Notes under the pieces: model-generated
Told to the model about the DNA's origin: nothing
The model's database searches: none
The model's input: the letters and a program-made list of their open reading frames with translations, nothing else
Shown here: piece after piece, positions 51,262 to 59,881 of the stretch
Numbering within the stretch: position 1 is the stretch's first letter
How the letters are laid out: each line of letters opens with the position of its first letter
Assembly (NCBI GenBank): GCA_964412785.1
Contig: CAYPQD010000006.1
Location: forward strand, 1 to 64,000
Direction: 5' to 3'
DNA from: UBA5336 sp964412785
Lineage (GTDB): Bacteria > Pseudomonadota > Alphaproteobacteria > Caulobacterales > Hyphomonadaceae
Length of the DNA: 64,000 nt
Program-made: the position numbers and the translations under genes

Positions 51262-53088
51262 ATGGCCATCGCGCTGATTACCCTGCTCGTCGCCTTGCCG
51301 CCGGTCATCTTCACCATGTGGCAGCTGCGCGGCCATCCAAGGGGCCTCTACGTCCTGTTCTTCGCCGAGATGTGGGAGCGTTTCTCCTATTACGGGATGC
51401 GCGGTATCCTGATCTTCTACCTGACCTGGCATTTCCTGTTCGAGAGCGATTTCTCACTGACGCTCTACGGAGCCTATGTGGCGCTGGTGTATCTCGGACC
51501 GCTCCTCGGCGGCTGGCTCGCTGACCGGTATATCGGTTTCCGCAAGGCGGTAACCTTCGGCGCGATCCTGCTTGTTGTCGGCCACGGCCTGATGGGATTT
51601 CATGGCGAACCGGCAAAGGAGGCGCTGGTGGTCGGCGAGGCGCGCTATGCGCTGGAGCGCCCGGACTACAGCGAGACCCGCGAGCGGGCGATCGTCGTCG
51701 ACGGCAGGGCACGGCCCGTGCTCACCTTCGAGCAGCCTGAGATCGGCTCGATGCAGCGCACCGTGACCTTCGAACGCGGTGGCGAGACGCAGACCCTGGT
51801 CGGCGAGCTGGAACGCGAACGTTCGGCCCTGCACGAGACCATCCTGTTCCTGGCGCTCGCCTTTATCGTCGCCGGGGTCGGATTCCTGAAACCGAACATC
51901 TCCACCTGTGTCGGCGCGCTCTATGCGCAGGGCGACCGGCGCCGCGATGCCGGCTTCACCCTGTATTATGTCGGGATCAATCTCGGCTCCTTCCTGGCCG
52001 GCACCTTCTGTGCCCTGGCCGCCGCCACGCTTGGCTGGTGGGCGGGATTCGGCCTCGCCGCGGTGGGCATGCTGGCAGGCCTGGTCGTCTTCGTGCTCGG
52101 GCAGGGCTGGCTGCAGGGTACCGCCGAGCCGCCGGAGGGGGTCGACCTGAAGACACCGGTGTTTGCCGGGCTGAACCGGGAGTGGCTGGTCTACCTCTGC
52201 GGCTTCGCATTCGTGGCGGCGGCCTTCGTGCTGCTGCAGAATGCCAGCCTGACCTCGGCGGCCATGTACCCCTTGTTCGGCCTGGTGACCCTCGGCATCC
52301 TCGCCTACATGTTTGTCGGGCTCGAGGCCGATACCCGCAATGCGATGCTCGGCCTTCTGATCCTGACGGTGTCGTCGGTCCTGTTCTGGACCCTGTTCGA
52401 CCAGGGGCCGACCTCGCTGAACCTGTTTGCAGGCGCGCACGTCAACAATCAGGTGATGGGCGCGGACTTTCCTGCCCCGGTCCTGCAGTCCGTCAATCCC
52501 GGCACGATCATGTATGTGGCGCCTCTGGTCGCGCTGCTGTGGAGCTGGCTGGGCCAGCGCGGCTGGGAGCCGAACGCCTTTGTCAAGTTCGGCTTCGGCA
52601 TGGTCCAGATCGGGCTCGGCTTCTACCTGCTCAACCTTGGCATCCAGACCGCAACCGCAGACGCGCAGGGCGCGCTGCGGATCTCCGTCCTCTTCATCTT
52701 CTTCATGTACGTGCTGCACACCACGGGCGAGATATTCCTGTCACCGGTCGGACTGTCGGCGGTCACGAAGCTGTCGGCGAAACAGGTGGTCGGATTCATG
52801 ATGGGCTACTGGTTCCTTGCCTCCTCATTTGCCAATGTGATCGCCGCTGAGGTTGCAAAGCGCACCCAGGTTCCCGAAGGCGCGCCGCCGGCCGAAAGCC
52901 TCGCGGCCTACAATGTCGTCTACCTCCAGCTTGGCACCTCGGCGGTGGCGCTCGGCGCGGTGCTGATCCTGCTCAGCCCGCTGCTGCGGCGCCTCACCCG
53001 AAAGGCCGACATGCACACCGCCGCGATGGAGGTGGATGCCGCCGGCCCCGCCATGGACCGCAGTGAGGCGTTGAAGCCCGGCGAGTGA
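51262..53088 (+). CDS. POT/PTR-family peptide transporter (MFS)
   Basis: A 608-residue proton-coupled oligopeptide transporter. The ExxER motif is in EMWERFSYYGMRGILIFYL (about residues 35-53); about twelve or more hydrophobic helices follow. Between helices 3 and 4 a charged insert of about 80 residues (ERPDYSETRERAIVVDGRAR) is present, which is unusual for the family. ATG at 51262 follows GGAG. The substrate is likely di- or tripeptides by family membership; an acidic tail ends EALKPGE. Confidence 0.9.
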   Translation: MAIALITLLVALPPVIFTMWQLRGHPRGLYVLFFAEMWERFSYYGMRGILIFYLTWHFLFESDFSLTLYGAYVALVYLGPLLGGWLADRYIGFRKAVTFGAILLVVGHGLMGFHGEPAKEALVVGEARYALERPDYSETRERAIVVDGRARPVLTFEQPEIGSMQRTVTFERGGETQTLVGELERERSALHETILFLALAFIVAGVGFLKPNISTCVGALYAQGDRRRDAGFTLYYVGINLGSFLAGTFCALAAATLGWWAGFGLAAVGMLAGLVVFVLGQGWLQGTAEPPEGVDLKTPVFAGLNREWLVYLCGFAFVAAAFVLLQNASLTSAAMYPLFGLVTLGILAYMFVGLEADTRNAMLGLLILTVSSVLFWTLFDQGPTSLNLFAGAHVNNQVMGADFPAPVLQSVNPGTIMYVAPLVALLWSWLGQRGWEPNAFVKFGFGMVQIGLGFYLLNLGIQTATADAQGALRISVLFIFFMYVLHTTGEIFLSPVGLSAVTKLSAKQVVGFMMGYWFLASSFANVIAAEVAKRTQVPEGAPPAESLAAYNVVYLQLGTSAVALGAVLILLSPLLRRLTRKADMHTAAMEVDAAGPAMDRSEALKPGE

Positions 53089-53230
53089 CACGTCATCGGC
53101 TGGAGGCAGCGTGTCGCCGGCAGTGGAGCGGCGGGGCTGCTCGCCTTGCCCGCGGCGGTGTCACGAGTTCATGCATGACAGCCGGTCAGTCCGCCGGTAT
53201 CGTGAAAGACTGACACAAGGGAGAAAACGC

Positions 53231-53599
53231 ATGAGGATTCCGGCGATAGAGGCCCCGCAGGCGCGCGCGGCTCTCGGTGACATGGCTCGCGGCGTCGAGG
53301 CCGGCGGTTACATGATGGCGCTGATGTCCCTGCCCGACGGGACGGATTTCTGCCAGTTCCTCAAGGGCCTTCCCCATGACCACTGCCAGTGCCCGCATTG
53401 GGGATACCTCCTGGAGGGGCGGATCCGCGTCGACTACCCGGACGGAACCAGCGAGGTCGTCGAGGCTGGCGATCTCTATTACTGGCCGCCCGGCCATACG
53501 GTCGCGGTAGACGGCGATACCCGCTATATCGAGTTCAGCCCGGCCGACCAGCTGGCCGACGTGCTCGACCATGTCGTCTCCCGCCTTCCATCCGACTGA
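53231..53599 (+). CDS. Cupin-like protein
   Basis: A 122-residue single-domain protein with the cupin core GYLLEGRIRVDYPDGTSEVV and EAGDLYYWPPGHTVAVDGDT, and a Cys/His cluster HDHCQCPHWGYLL that may bind metal. No signal peptide. Substrate unknown. The ATG at 53231 follows AAGGGAG; the upstream 40 codons of the open frame look noncoding. Confidence 0.75.
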   Translation: MRIPAIEAPQARAALGDMARGVEAGGYMMALMSLPDGTDFCQFLKGLPHDHCQCPHWGYLLEGRIRVDYPDGTSEVVEAGDLYYWPPGHTVAVDGDTRYIEFSPADQLADVLDHVVSRLPSD

Positions 53600-53627
53600 A
53601 TCAGGCGCGGGGCTGCGCTTGGGTCTA

Positions 53628-53672
53628 ATACCACGCTGCATGGACCCAAAACCGATCCATGCAGCTTGGTAT
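53628..53672. repeat. Copy 3 of the dispersed intergenic palindrome
   Basis: A perfect 10-bp stem GCTGCATGGA / TCCATGCAGC (53635-53644, 53656-53665) is flanked by an outer ATACCA / TGGTAT pair (53628-53633, 53667-53672). The core ACCCAAAACCGATCC matches the copies at 1.5 kb and (inverted) 35.6 kb. The 240-base intergenic region around it has no other feature except a possible partial copy, ATACCAA, near 53800. Confidence 0.6.
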
Positions 53673-53839
53673 AAGAAGCGCGGCAGCCAGGCATGCCGAA
53701 CTTTCCGGGGCCGCCGAATTGCGCGGGGCCCGACTTCAGTGAGTGTACTGAAACAGGGGGCGGCCGATGAAATGCGCCGCGCCCGGCAGGCGCCCTGATA
53801 CCAATTCGCGCAGATGATGACCCATATGCATACAGGGTG

Positions 53840-54310
53840 TCAGCAGGCCGGCACCGGGTCGGGCGGGTCGCAGTCATCATCGGCGCCGGTGGCGAGCGGC
53901 AGGCCGGCCCGGGTCCAGCCTTCCCGGCCCAGCATGCCGCCGGAAACGCTGGTCACATGGGTGTAGCCGGCGCGGATCAGGCGGTCACGCGCGGTTCCCG
54001 AGCGGTTGCCGGAGCGGCAGATGAAGGCGACGGGCCGGGCCCGGTCGCCGCCGGTCAGCGCCTCCACGCGGGCGAGAAAGTCCGGGTCCTGCAGCGTCAC
54101 CCGGGCCGCGCCTTGGGCGAGGCCGCTCTGCAGCCACTCGCCGGGCGTGCGCACGTCAATGAGCAGGAGGTCGTCACCGCTCGCGCGCGCGTCGGCGACC
54201 GCCACCGGCGTCATCTCCTTCGGCAGGCCCGCCGGTTCCGCAGCCGCGCTGCTGACGGTGATCCAGCCGAACAGCCCTGCAAGTCCCATGGCCCTCACGC
54301 TCACCCTCAT
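53840..54310 (-). CDS. Periplasmic rhodanese-domain protein
   Basis: A 156-residue protein with a signal peptide (MRVSVRAMGLAGLFGWITVS, cleavage near SSAAAEP) and one rhodanese domain: LLLIDVRTPGEWLQSGLAQG and the active-site loop FICRSGNRSGTARDRLIRAG with its catalytic Cys. It probably transfers sulfane sulfur or reads out redox state in the periplasm. Its ATG overlaps the tldD stop (ATGA), so it is co-translated with that protease. A start 7 codons later would also keep the signal. Confidence 0.88.
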   Translation of the reverse strand: MRVSVRAMGLAGLFGWITVSSAAAEPAGLPKEMTPVAVADARASGDDLLLIDVRTPGEWLQSGLAQGAARVTLQDPDFLARVEALTGGDRARPVAFICRSGNRSGTARDRLIRAGYTHVTSVSGGMLGREGWTRAGLPLATGADDDCDPPDPVPAC

Positions 54311-55710
54311 CCTGCGCCGCCGACCGTCAGCGCCTCGACCCGCAGCGTCGGCTGGCCAACGCCGACAGGCACCGACTGGCCAGCCTTGCCGCAGGTTCCG
54401 ACGCCGTCATCCATGGCAAAGTCATTGCCGATCATCGTCACCCGGGACAGCGCGGTCGGGCCATGGCCGATCAGCGTGGCGTTCTTGACCGGCGCGACCA
54501 CCTGTCCGTCCTCCACCAGATAGGCCTCCGTGCACTGGAAGACGAAATTGCCAGATGTGATATCGACCTGGCCGCCGCCGAAATCGACCGCCCAGATCCC
54601 TCGCTTCAGCGAGGCGACGATCTCGCCGGGGTCATCCGGCCCGCCCAGCATGATCGTGTTGGTCATGCGCGGCAGGGTCGGTGCGTCATGGCTCTCACGC
54701 CGGCCATTGCCAGTCGGCGCCATTCCCATCAGGCGGGCGTTCTGACGATCCTGCATGTAGCCCTTCAGGACGCCATCCTCGATCAGCACGGTGCGGCCCG
54801 TCGGCGTGCCCTCATCATCAAAGGAGAGCGAACCGCGGCGGTGCTCCATCGTGCCATCATCGATCACGGTGACGCCCTTCGCGGCCACCTGCTCGCCGAT
54901 GCGGCCGGAATAGACGCTCGTGCCCTTGCGGTTGAAGTCGCCCTCGAGACCATGGCCGACCGCCTCGTGCAGCAGCACCGCCGGCCAGCCGGGTCCGAGC
55001 ACCACCGGCATTTCCCCGGCCGGGCAGGCGATTGCCTCCAGGTTTGTCGCCGCCTTGGCGAGCGCGCGCCGGACGAGGCCCTGCCAGCGCGCCGGCGCGA
55101 TCCACTCTTCATAGGCCGCGCGTCCGCCAGCGCCCGCCGAGCCGGTCTCGCGCCGGCCATCCTGTTCGAGTGTCACCGAGACATTCAGCCGCACAAGCGG
55201 GCGCACCTCATGGAAGGTCTCGCCGCCCGGACGGATGATGTCGACGGCGCGGCTTGAGCCGGCCAGCGACACCGACACCTGGACCACGCGAGGGTCCTGC
55301 GCCCTCGCCCACGCATCGATCCCCGCGAGCAGGTCGGTCTTGGCTGCAAATCCCGGTGCCTCGGTCGGGTCGATCTGGGCATAAAGGCGCCTGTTGGTGC
55401 GCGCCGGACCAATGGCGAGGCTGCCGGAATAGCCGCGCCGTGCCTGTCCGGCCGTCTCCGCGGCGCGGCGTACGGCCTCAAGGCTCAGCTCGCCCGCATG
55501 GCCATGGCCCTGCGCCTCGCCGGCGACGACCCGCAGGCCGAAGCCCTGTCCGGTGTCGTAGGAGGCCGATTTCAGCCGGCCATCGTCGAACAGGAAGCTT
55601 TCAGAGCGTGTGCGCTCTATGAAGATGTCGCCATCATCGGCGCCCGACACGGCGCCGGTGAGAATGTCGGCCGCAGCGGCGGGATCGAAGGGAAGGGGGC
55701 TTTCGGTCAT
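54307..55710 (-). CDS. tldD: TldD protease subunit
   Basis: A 467-residue metalloprotease subunit with the zinc motif LLHEAVGHGLEGDFNRK (HExxxH). Other family segments: RTRSESFLFDDGRLKSASYD, SYDTGQGFGLRVVAGEAQGH and GPDDPGEIVASLKRGIWAVD. With PmbA (41.4 kb) it forms the TldD/E heterodimer that degrades small unfolded peptides and matures some peptides such as microcin B17 elsewhere. It precedes the periplasmic rhodanese in a two-gene unit. Confidence 0.94.
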   Translation of the reverse strand: MTESPLPFDPAAAADILTGAVSGADDGDIFIERTRSESFLFDDGRLKSASYDTGQGFGLRVVAGEAQGHGHAGELSLEAVRRAAETAGQARRGYSGSLAIGPARTNRRLYAQIDPTEAPGFAAKTDLLAGIDAWARAQDPRVVQVSVSLAGSSRAVDIIRPGGETFHEVRPLVRLNVSVTLEQDGRRETGSAGAGGRAAYEEWIAPARWQGLVRRALAKAATNLEAIACPAGEMPVVLGPGWPAVLLHEAVGHGLEGDFNRKGTSVYSGRIGEQVAAKGVTVIDDGTMEHRRGSLSFDDEGTPTGRTVLIEDGVLKGYMQDRQNARLMGMAPTGNGRRESHDAPTLPRMTNTIMLGGPDDPGEIVASLKRGIWAVDFGGGQVDITSGNFVFQCTEAYLVEDGQVVAPVKNATLIGHGPTALSRVTMIGNDFAMDDGVGTCGKAGQSVPVGVGQPTLRVEALTVGGAG

Positions 55711-55757
55711 GCCACCAAGATGCGGGCTAAGGCGGTGCGGCGCAATGGCCGGCTGCT

Positions 55758-56318
55758 TCAGTTCAACACCGTGAAGCGGGTGAGCTGGCGTTCGGCAAGG
55801 GTGAAGCCCGGGTTGAGCGCCAGCGATTTCTGGAAATCGAAATAGGCGCCTTCCACGTCGCCGGTCCGCTCGCGCGCGATCGCACGGTTGTAATGGGCCG
55901 CGAACACATCCTTCGTGTCCGTCTCGATCGCCCTGTCGAGCAGCGGCAGGGCGACGGCGAATTCCCTCAAATAGATGTGGGCCGCGCCCTTGTTGAGAAA
56001 GGCAGCGCCAAGATCGGGGACGAGTTCCAGCGCCCGGTCATAGTCCGCTATGGCCTGATCGTGGCGCCCGTCGCGCATCCGCGCAATGCCGCGATTGACA
56101 TAGGTCGCCGCCCGGTTCTCCCGGGTCATGGTCTCTGTCTGCAGCGCCTTGGTGCACAGCCGGTCTGCCTCGTTGAGACGATTGGTTCCCGACTGGATGG
56201 TCTGATAGCATTCGCGGGCGATGCCGCCGCCGATCACGAGGGCCTGCGCCGCGGCGGGGCCGGCCAACAGGAGGGCGCTGGTGGCAAGGGCAAGGGCCAG
56301 GGCAAGGGCTCGGAACAT
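55758..56318 (-). CDS. TPR-repeat secreted protein
   Basis: A 186-residue protein with an N-terminal signal peptide (FRALALALALATSALLLAGP, cleavage near AAAQA) and tetratricopeptide-type helical repeats: AATYVNRGIARMRDGRHDQA, AIADYDRALELVPDLGAAFL and YNRAIARERTGDVEGAYFDF. A role as a periplasmic scaffold is plausible. Coding DNA near the start has a repeated ALA codon tract. The ATG at 56318 follows GGAGAG. It diverges from the oxidase operon. Confidence 0.88.
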   Translation of the reverse strand: MFRALALALALATSALLLAGPAAAQALVIGGGIARECYQTIQSGTNRLNEADRLCTKALQTETMTRENRAATYVNRGIARMRDGRHDQAIADYDRALELVPDLGAAFLNKGAAHIYLREFAVALPLLDRAIETDTKDVFAAHYNRAIARERTGDVEGAYFDFQKSLALNPGFTLAERQLTRFTVLN

Positions 56319-56486
56319 GGGTCGCTCTCCGGTCGGTTTACGTGTTCTCCAGAACGCCATGAATAGCACGTCGCACCCTGCCGGGCGAGCGCCTGCGACA
56401 AAAATGAGCGTGAAACGCGCTGGCTGTGCAGGGCGGTGCGGTATACCTACAAGCCCGTAACCGACCGATAGCCCCGGGAGTTCGAC

Positions 56487-57455
56487 TTGCGCCTTCTCAC
56501 CGCTCTCACTGCGACGCTCCTTACGGCCGGTGTCGCCCATGCGGCCATTCCCGTGGACGGCAACCTCGGCCTGCAGCCGGCGGCCACCCCGATCATGGAG
56601 CGGCTGCACTGGTTCCACACCTATCTCCTGGTGATCATTTCCGCGATCACCCTGTTCGTGACCGCCCTGCTGGTCTGGGTCATGGTGCGCTACCGCAACA
56701 GCGCAAATCCCGAGGCGCGCAGGTTCAGCCACAATTCGGTGGTGGAAATCGTCTGGACGGTCGTGCCCGTGCTGATCCTGGTTGCGATCGCCGGCCCGTC
56801 CTTTTCCAACCTCTATTACCAGGATCGCGCGCCCGACCTCGCGAGCATTGCCAAATCGGGCGCCGTCGATGACCCGGATGTCTTCCCCGAAGCGGCGAAG
56901 AAGGGCTGGCTGACCATCAAGGCCCAGGGCAATCAGTGGAACTGGACCTATTTCTATACCGATTACGTGGATGAGGCCGGCTACCCCCTCGAATTTGTCT
57001 CCAACCCTGTGCACAAGGGCCGCAGCGACGACCGCGAAGCCTATGAGGCCGCCACCGGGCGCAGCGACTTCGACAGCCTCCCGGTCAACCTCGCCGTCGA
57101 CTATCCGATGGTGGTGCCTGTCAATCGTTACATCCGCTACCAGACAATCGCCGCCGATGTGATCCACTCCTGGACCGTGCCGGCCTTCGGGGTGAAGACC
57201 GATGCGGTGCCCGGCAAGCTCAATGAGGGTTGGTTCCTCGTCCGGGAGCCGGGTGTCTATTACGGTCAGTGCTCGGAATTGTGCGGCGTCAACCACGCCT
57301 TCATGCCGATCGAGGTACGTGCCGTGAGCGATGCTGATTTCGAGCGCTGGGTCGACCTCATGCGGGATGGCAGCTTCGACGAGGCTGCAATCCTCGCAGC
57401 GGCGGCCACGCCGCCTCCTGCCGCAACGGACCATGCCGCGCTGGCGGCCCAGTAA
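56487..57455 (+). CDS. ctaC: Cytochrome c oxidase subunit II
   Basis: A 322-residue subunit II with two membrane helices (YLLVIISAITLFVTALLVWV and VEIVWTVVPVLILVAIAGPS) and a periplasmic CuA domain: VIHSWTVPAFGVKTDA, CSELCGVNHAFMPIEV with the Cys, His and Met ligands. A signal peptide starts it. It begins with a TTG at 56487 after GGGAG, giving MRLLTALTATLLTAGVAHAA. First gene of the aa3 oxidase cluster. Confidence 0.95.
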   Translation: MRLLTALTATLLTAGVAHAAIPVDGNLGLQPAATPIMERLHWFHTYLLVIISAITLFVTALLVWVMVRYRNSANPEARRFSHNSVVEIVWTVVPVLILVAIAGPSFSNLYYQDRAPDLASIAKSGAVDDPDVFPEAAKKGWLTIKAQGNQWNWTYFYTDYVDEAGYPLEFVSNPVHKGRSDDREAYEAATGRSDFDSLPVNLAVDYPMVVPVNRYIRYQTIAADVIHSWTVPAFGVKTDAVPGKLNEGWFLVREPGVYYGQCSELCGVNHAFMPIEVRAVSDADFERWVDLMRDGSFDEAAILAAAATPPPAATDHAALAAQ

Positions 57456-57479
57456 GCACTTTCAGAAAGGCCGATTGCC

Positions 57480-59147
57480 ATGCCCATGGATGAAATGACG
57501 CTCGATCGGGCGCACGCCCATGACGACAAGCCCGGATTCTTCACGCGCTGGTTCCTGTCGACGAACCACAAGGATATCGGCACGCTCTACCTGGTGTTCG
57601 CCCTCGTGGCGGGGATCATCGGATACGCGCTCTCTGGCCTGATCCGCTGGGAGCTGGCCGCGCCCGGCATCGGGCCGCTGACCATGTTTGTCGCCGGCGA
57701 GGGCGATGCCGCGGTCGAGGCTGCCAAGCATTTCTACAATACCGTCATCACCTATCACGGCCTGATCATGATCTTCTTCATGGTGATGCCTGCGCTGATC
57801 GGTGGTTTCGGGAACTGGTTCGTACCGCTGATGATCGGTGCACCGGACATGGCATTCCCGCGGATGAACAACATCTCGTTCTGGCTGACGGTCGCAGCGT
57901 TCGTGCTCCTGATGACGTCGATGTTCGTGCCGGGCACGGCCAGCGGCAATGGCTTCGGTGGAGGCTGGGTGCTTTATCCGCCCCTGTCAGGTCTCAAGGG
58001 CCACCCCGGACCGGCCATGGACATGGTGATCCTTGCCCTGCACACTGCCGGGATTGCCTCCATCCTGGGCGCCATCAACTTCATCGTGACCATCCTCAAC
58101 ATGCGCGCGCCAGGCATGACGCTGCACAAGATGCCGCTTTTTGCCTGGTCGATGCTGGTGACCGCGGTGTTGCTGCTGCTGTCTCTTCCGGTGCTGGCCG
58201 GCGCACTCACCATGTTGCTGACCGACCGAAATTTCGGCTCGCAATTCTTCGTGCCCGAAGGTGGCGGCGACCCGGTGATGTTCCAACACCTCTTCTGGTT
58301 CTTCGGCCACCCGGAAGTCTACATCATGATCCTGCCGGCCTTCGGGATTATCAGCCACATCGTGTCGACCTTCTCCCGCAAGCCGATCTTCGGCTATCTC
58401 GGCATGGCCTATGCCATGGTAGCGATCGGCGTGATCGGCTTCATCGTGTGGGCGCACCACATGTACACGGTCGGCATGTCGGTAGACCTCAAGGCCTATT
58501 TCGTGGCGGCGACCATGGTCATCGCGGTGCCGACCGGCATCAAGATCTTCTCCTGGATTGCGACGATGTGGGGTGGCTCGATCGACTTCAAGGTGCCAAT
58601 GCTCTGGGCGATCGGCTTCATTTTCCTGTTCACGGTTGGCGGTGTGACCGGCGTCGTGCTCGCCAATGCCGGCATCGACCACATCCTGCATGACACCTAT
58701 TATGTCGTGGCGCACTTCCACTATGTGCTCTCGCTCGGCGCCGTCTTTGGCCTGTTCGCGGGATGGTATTACTGGTTCGAGAAGATGTTCGGCGTGAAGT
58801 ATAATGGCTTTCTTGGCGGCGTGCACTTCTGGCTGATGTTCATCGGCTCGAACGTGATCTTTTTCCCGCAGCACTTCCTTGGCCTGCAGGGCATGCCGCG
58901 CCGCTATATCGACTATGCGGAGGGCTTCACGACCTGGCATTACGTCTCCTCGGTCGGCTATGTGATCACCATGGTTGCGACGGTTGTGTTCTTCGTGTTG
59001 CTGGCCGAGGCGATGCTGCGCCGTCGCAAGGCCGAAGCCAATCCGTGGGGCGAAGGCGCGACCACCCTGGAGTGGACGCTCTCCTCGCCGCCGCCCTTCC
59101 ACCAGTACAATGAGTTGCCGGTGGTGAAATCCGGGGGTGGCGTCTAG
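57480..59147 (+). CDS. ctaD: Cytochrome c oxidase subunit I
   Basis: A 555-residue subunit I of the aa3-type oxidase with twelve membrane helices. Heme a ligand in FYNTVITYHGLIMIFFMVMP; CuB and the cross-linked Tyr in FWFFGHPEVYIMILPAFGII (near 275) and WAHHMYTVGMSVD; heme a3/a ligands in HDTYYVVAHFHYVLSLGA (near 403). It reduces O2 to water while pumping protons. 24 bases after ctaC. A hairpin that may weaken readthrough follows the stop. Confidence 0.97.
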   Translation: MPMDEMTLDRAHAHDDKPGFFTRWFLSTNHKDIGTLYLVFALVAGIIGYALSGLIRWELAAPGIGPLTMFVAGEGDAAVEAAKHFYNTVITYHGLIMIFFMVMPALIGGFGNWFVPLMIGAPDMAFPRMNNISFWLTVAAFVLLMTSMFVPGTASGNGFGGGWVLYPPLSGLKGHPGPAMDMVILALHTAGIASILGAINFIVTILNMRAPGMTLHKMPLFAWSMLVTAVLLLLSLPVLAGALTMLLTDRNFGSQFFVPEGGGDPVMFQHLFWFFGHPEVYIMILPAFGIISHIVSTFSRKPIFGYLGMAYAMVAIGVIGFIVWAHHMYTVGMSVDLKAYFVAATMVIAVPTGIKIFSWIATMWGGSIDFKVPMLWAIGFIFLFTVGGVTGVVLANAGIDHILHDTYYVVAHFHYVLSLGAVFGLFAGWYYWFEKMFGVKYNGFLGGVHFWLMFIGSNVIFFPQHFLGLQGMPRRYIDYAEGFTTWHYVSSVGYVITMVATVVFFVLLAEAMLRRRKAEANPWGEGATTLEWTLSSPPPFHQYNELPVVKSGGGV

Positions 59148-59185
59148 CGCCCGCCCGGACGAAGGTCCGGAAGACGAACAGCAGC

Positions 59186-59218
59186 GCGCCCGCCACGATC
59201 CGACTTGGCGGGCGCTTT
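59186..59218 (+). terminator. Terminator-like hairpin after ctaD
   Basis: A perfect 10-bp stem GCGCCCGCCA / TGGCGGGCGC (59186-59195, 59206-59215) is followed by only TTT. Downstream oxidase assembly genes follow, so it probably reduces rather than stops transcription, giving more structural subunit than assembly factor. Confidence 0.5.
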
Positions 59219-59260
59219 GCGTTCATGCCACGATACGTTGCGCATCCGCGGACCGCTGAC

Positions 59261-59881
59261 ATGTTCCAGACCGACGGGGCCGGCGAGCCGGCCTTCCTCC
59301 AGCATCTCTTCTGGCTGGCTGGGCGGCTCCTGTCCGCTCCGGGCCTCCTGTTCTGGCCCGCCGCGGCGTCCTTCCTCATCCTCATGCTGTTCCGTCGCAG
59401 GCTGGCGGCGCACCTCCCGGCGGCGCTGTTCCTGTTCAGCGTTCCGGCCGTACTCGCCGCCGGCTGGCTGGCCGAACGCATGCTGGCCCATCCGCGCATG
59501 CTGCCCGGCCTGCATGACGCCTATTTCGTCATGGTCCACCGCAACGCCATCCTGATGGCCGCCGCGGCAGTCGGGCTCGCCGGGCTTTCCTATCTGCTGC
59601 TGGAGCGGGGCGCGGGCGCCCGGGTGCGGCTGAGCCTCGCTGTCATGGCCTGGGCCGGGACGGGTCTCGCGCTTCTTCTCCTGTATGCGCCGGGCCTGAT
59701 CGCCGCCGATGCCGGCATGCCGCAGCGCTACCAGGATGATGGCGCCGCGATGCAGCGGGCGACCGGATATGCCGAGGCCGGGTATTATGTCGCGCTGATT
59801 TCCGGCGTAGTATTTGCCATCTCACTTGCCGATGCGCTGTGGCGCCGACAGAGACAACATCAGGCCCCGCCCGACCCATGA
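59261..59881 (+). CDS. Divergent membrane protein resembling the C-terminal half of oxidase subunit I
   Basis: A 206-residue protein with about five hydrophobic helices. Its order of segments follows the second half of CtaD: EPAFLQHLFWLAGR against DPVMFQHLFWFFGHPEVY, LHDAYFVMVHRNAI against LHDTYYVVAHFHYV, GMPQRYQDDGAAM against GMPRRYIDYAEGF, then a last helix ending SLADALWRRQ against LLAEAMLRRRK. The CuB/heme histidines and the cross-linked Tyr are lost. The match is by eye and the similarity is weak in places. A start 12 codons upstream is possible. It overlaps ctaB by ATGA and so belongs to the operon; a structural or assembly role is inferred. Confidence 0.7.
   Translation: MFQTDGAGEPAFLQHLFWLAGRLLSAPGLLFWPAAASFLILMLFRRRLAAHLPAALFLFSVPAVLAAGWLAERMLAHPRMLPGLHDAYFVMVHRNAILMAAAAVGLAGLSYLLLERGAGARVRLSLAVMAWAGTGLALLLLYAPGLIAADAGMPQRYQDDGAAMQRATGYAEAGYYVALISGVVFAISLADALWRRQRQHQAPPDP

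Noticed and set aside
55758..57434. A 558-codon minus-strand frame extending upstream of the TPR gene
   Set aside because: Beyond 56318 it is antisense to ctaC; the signal peptide and ribosome site define the true start.
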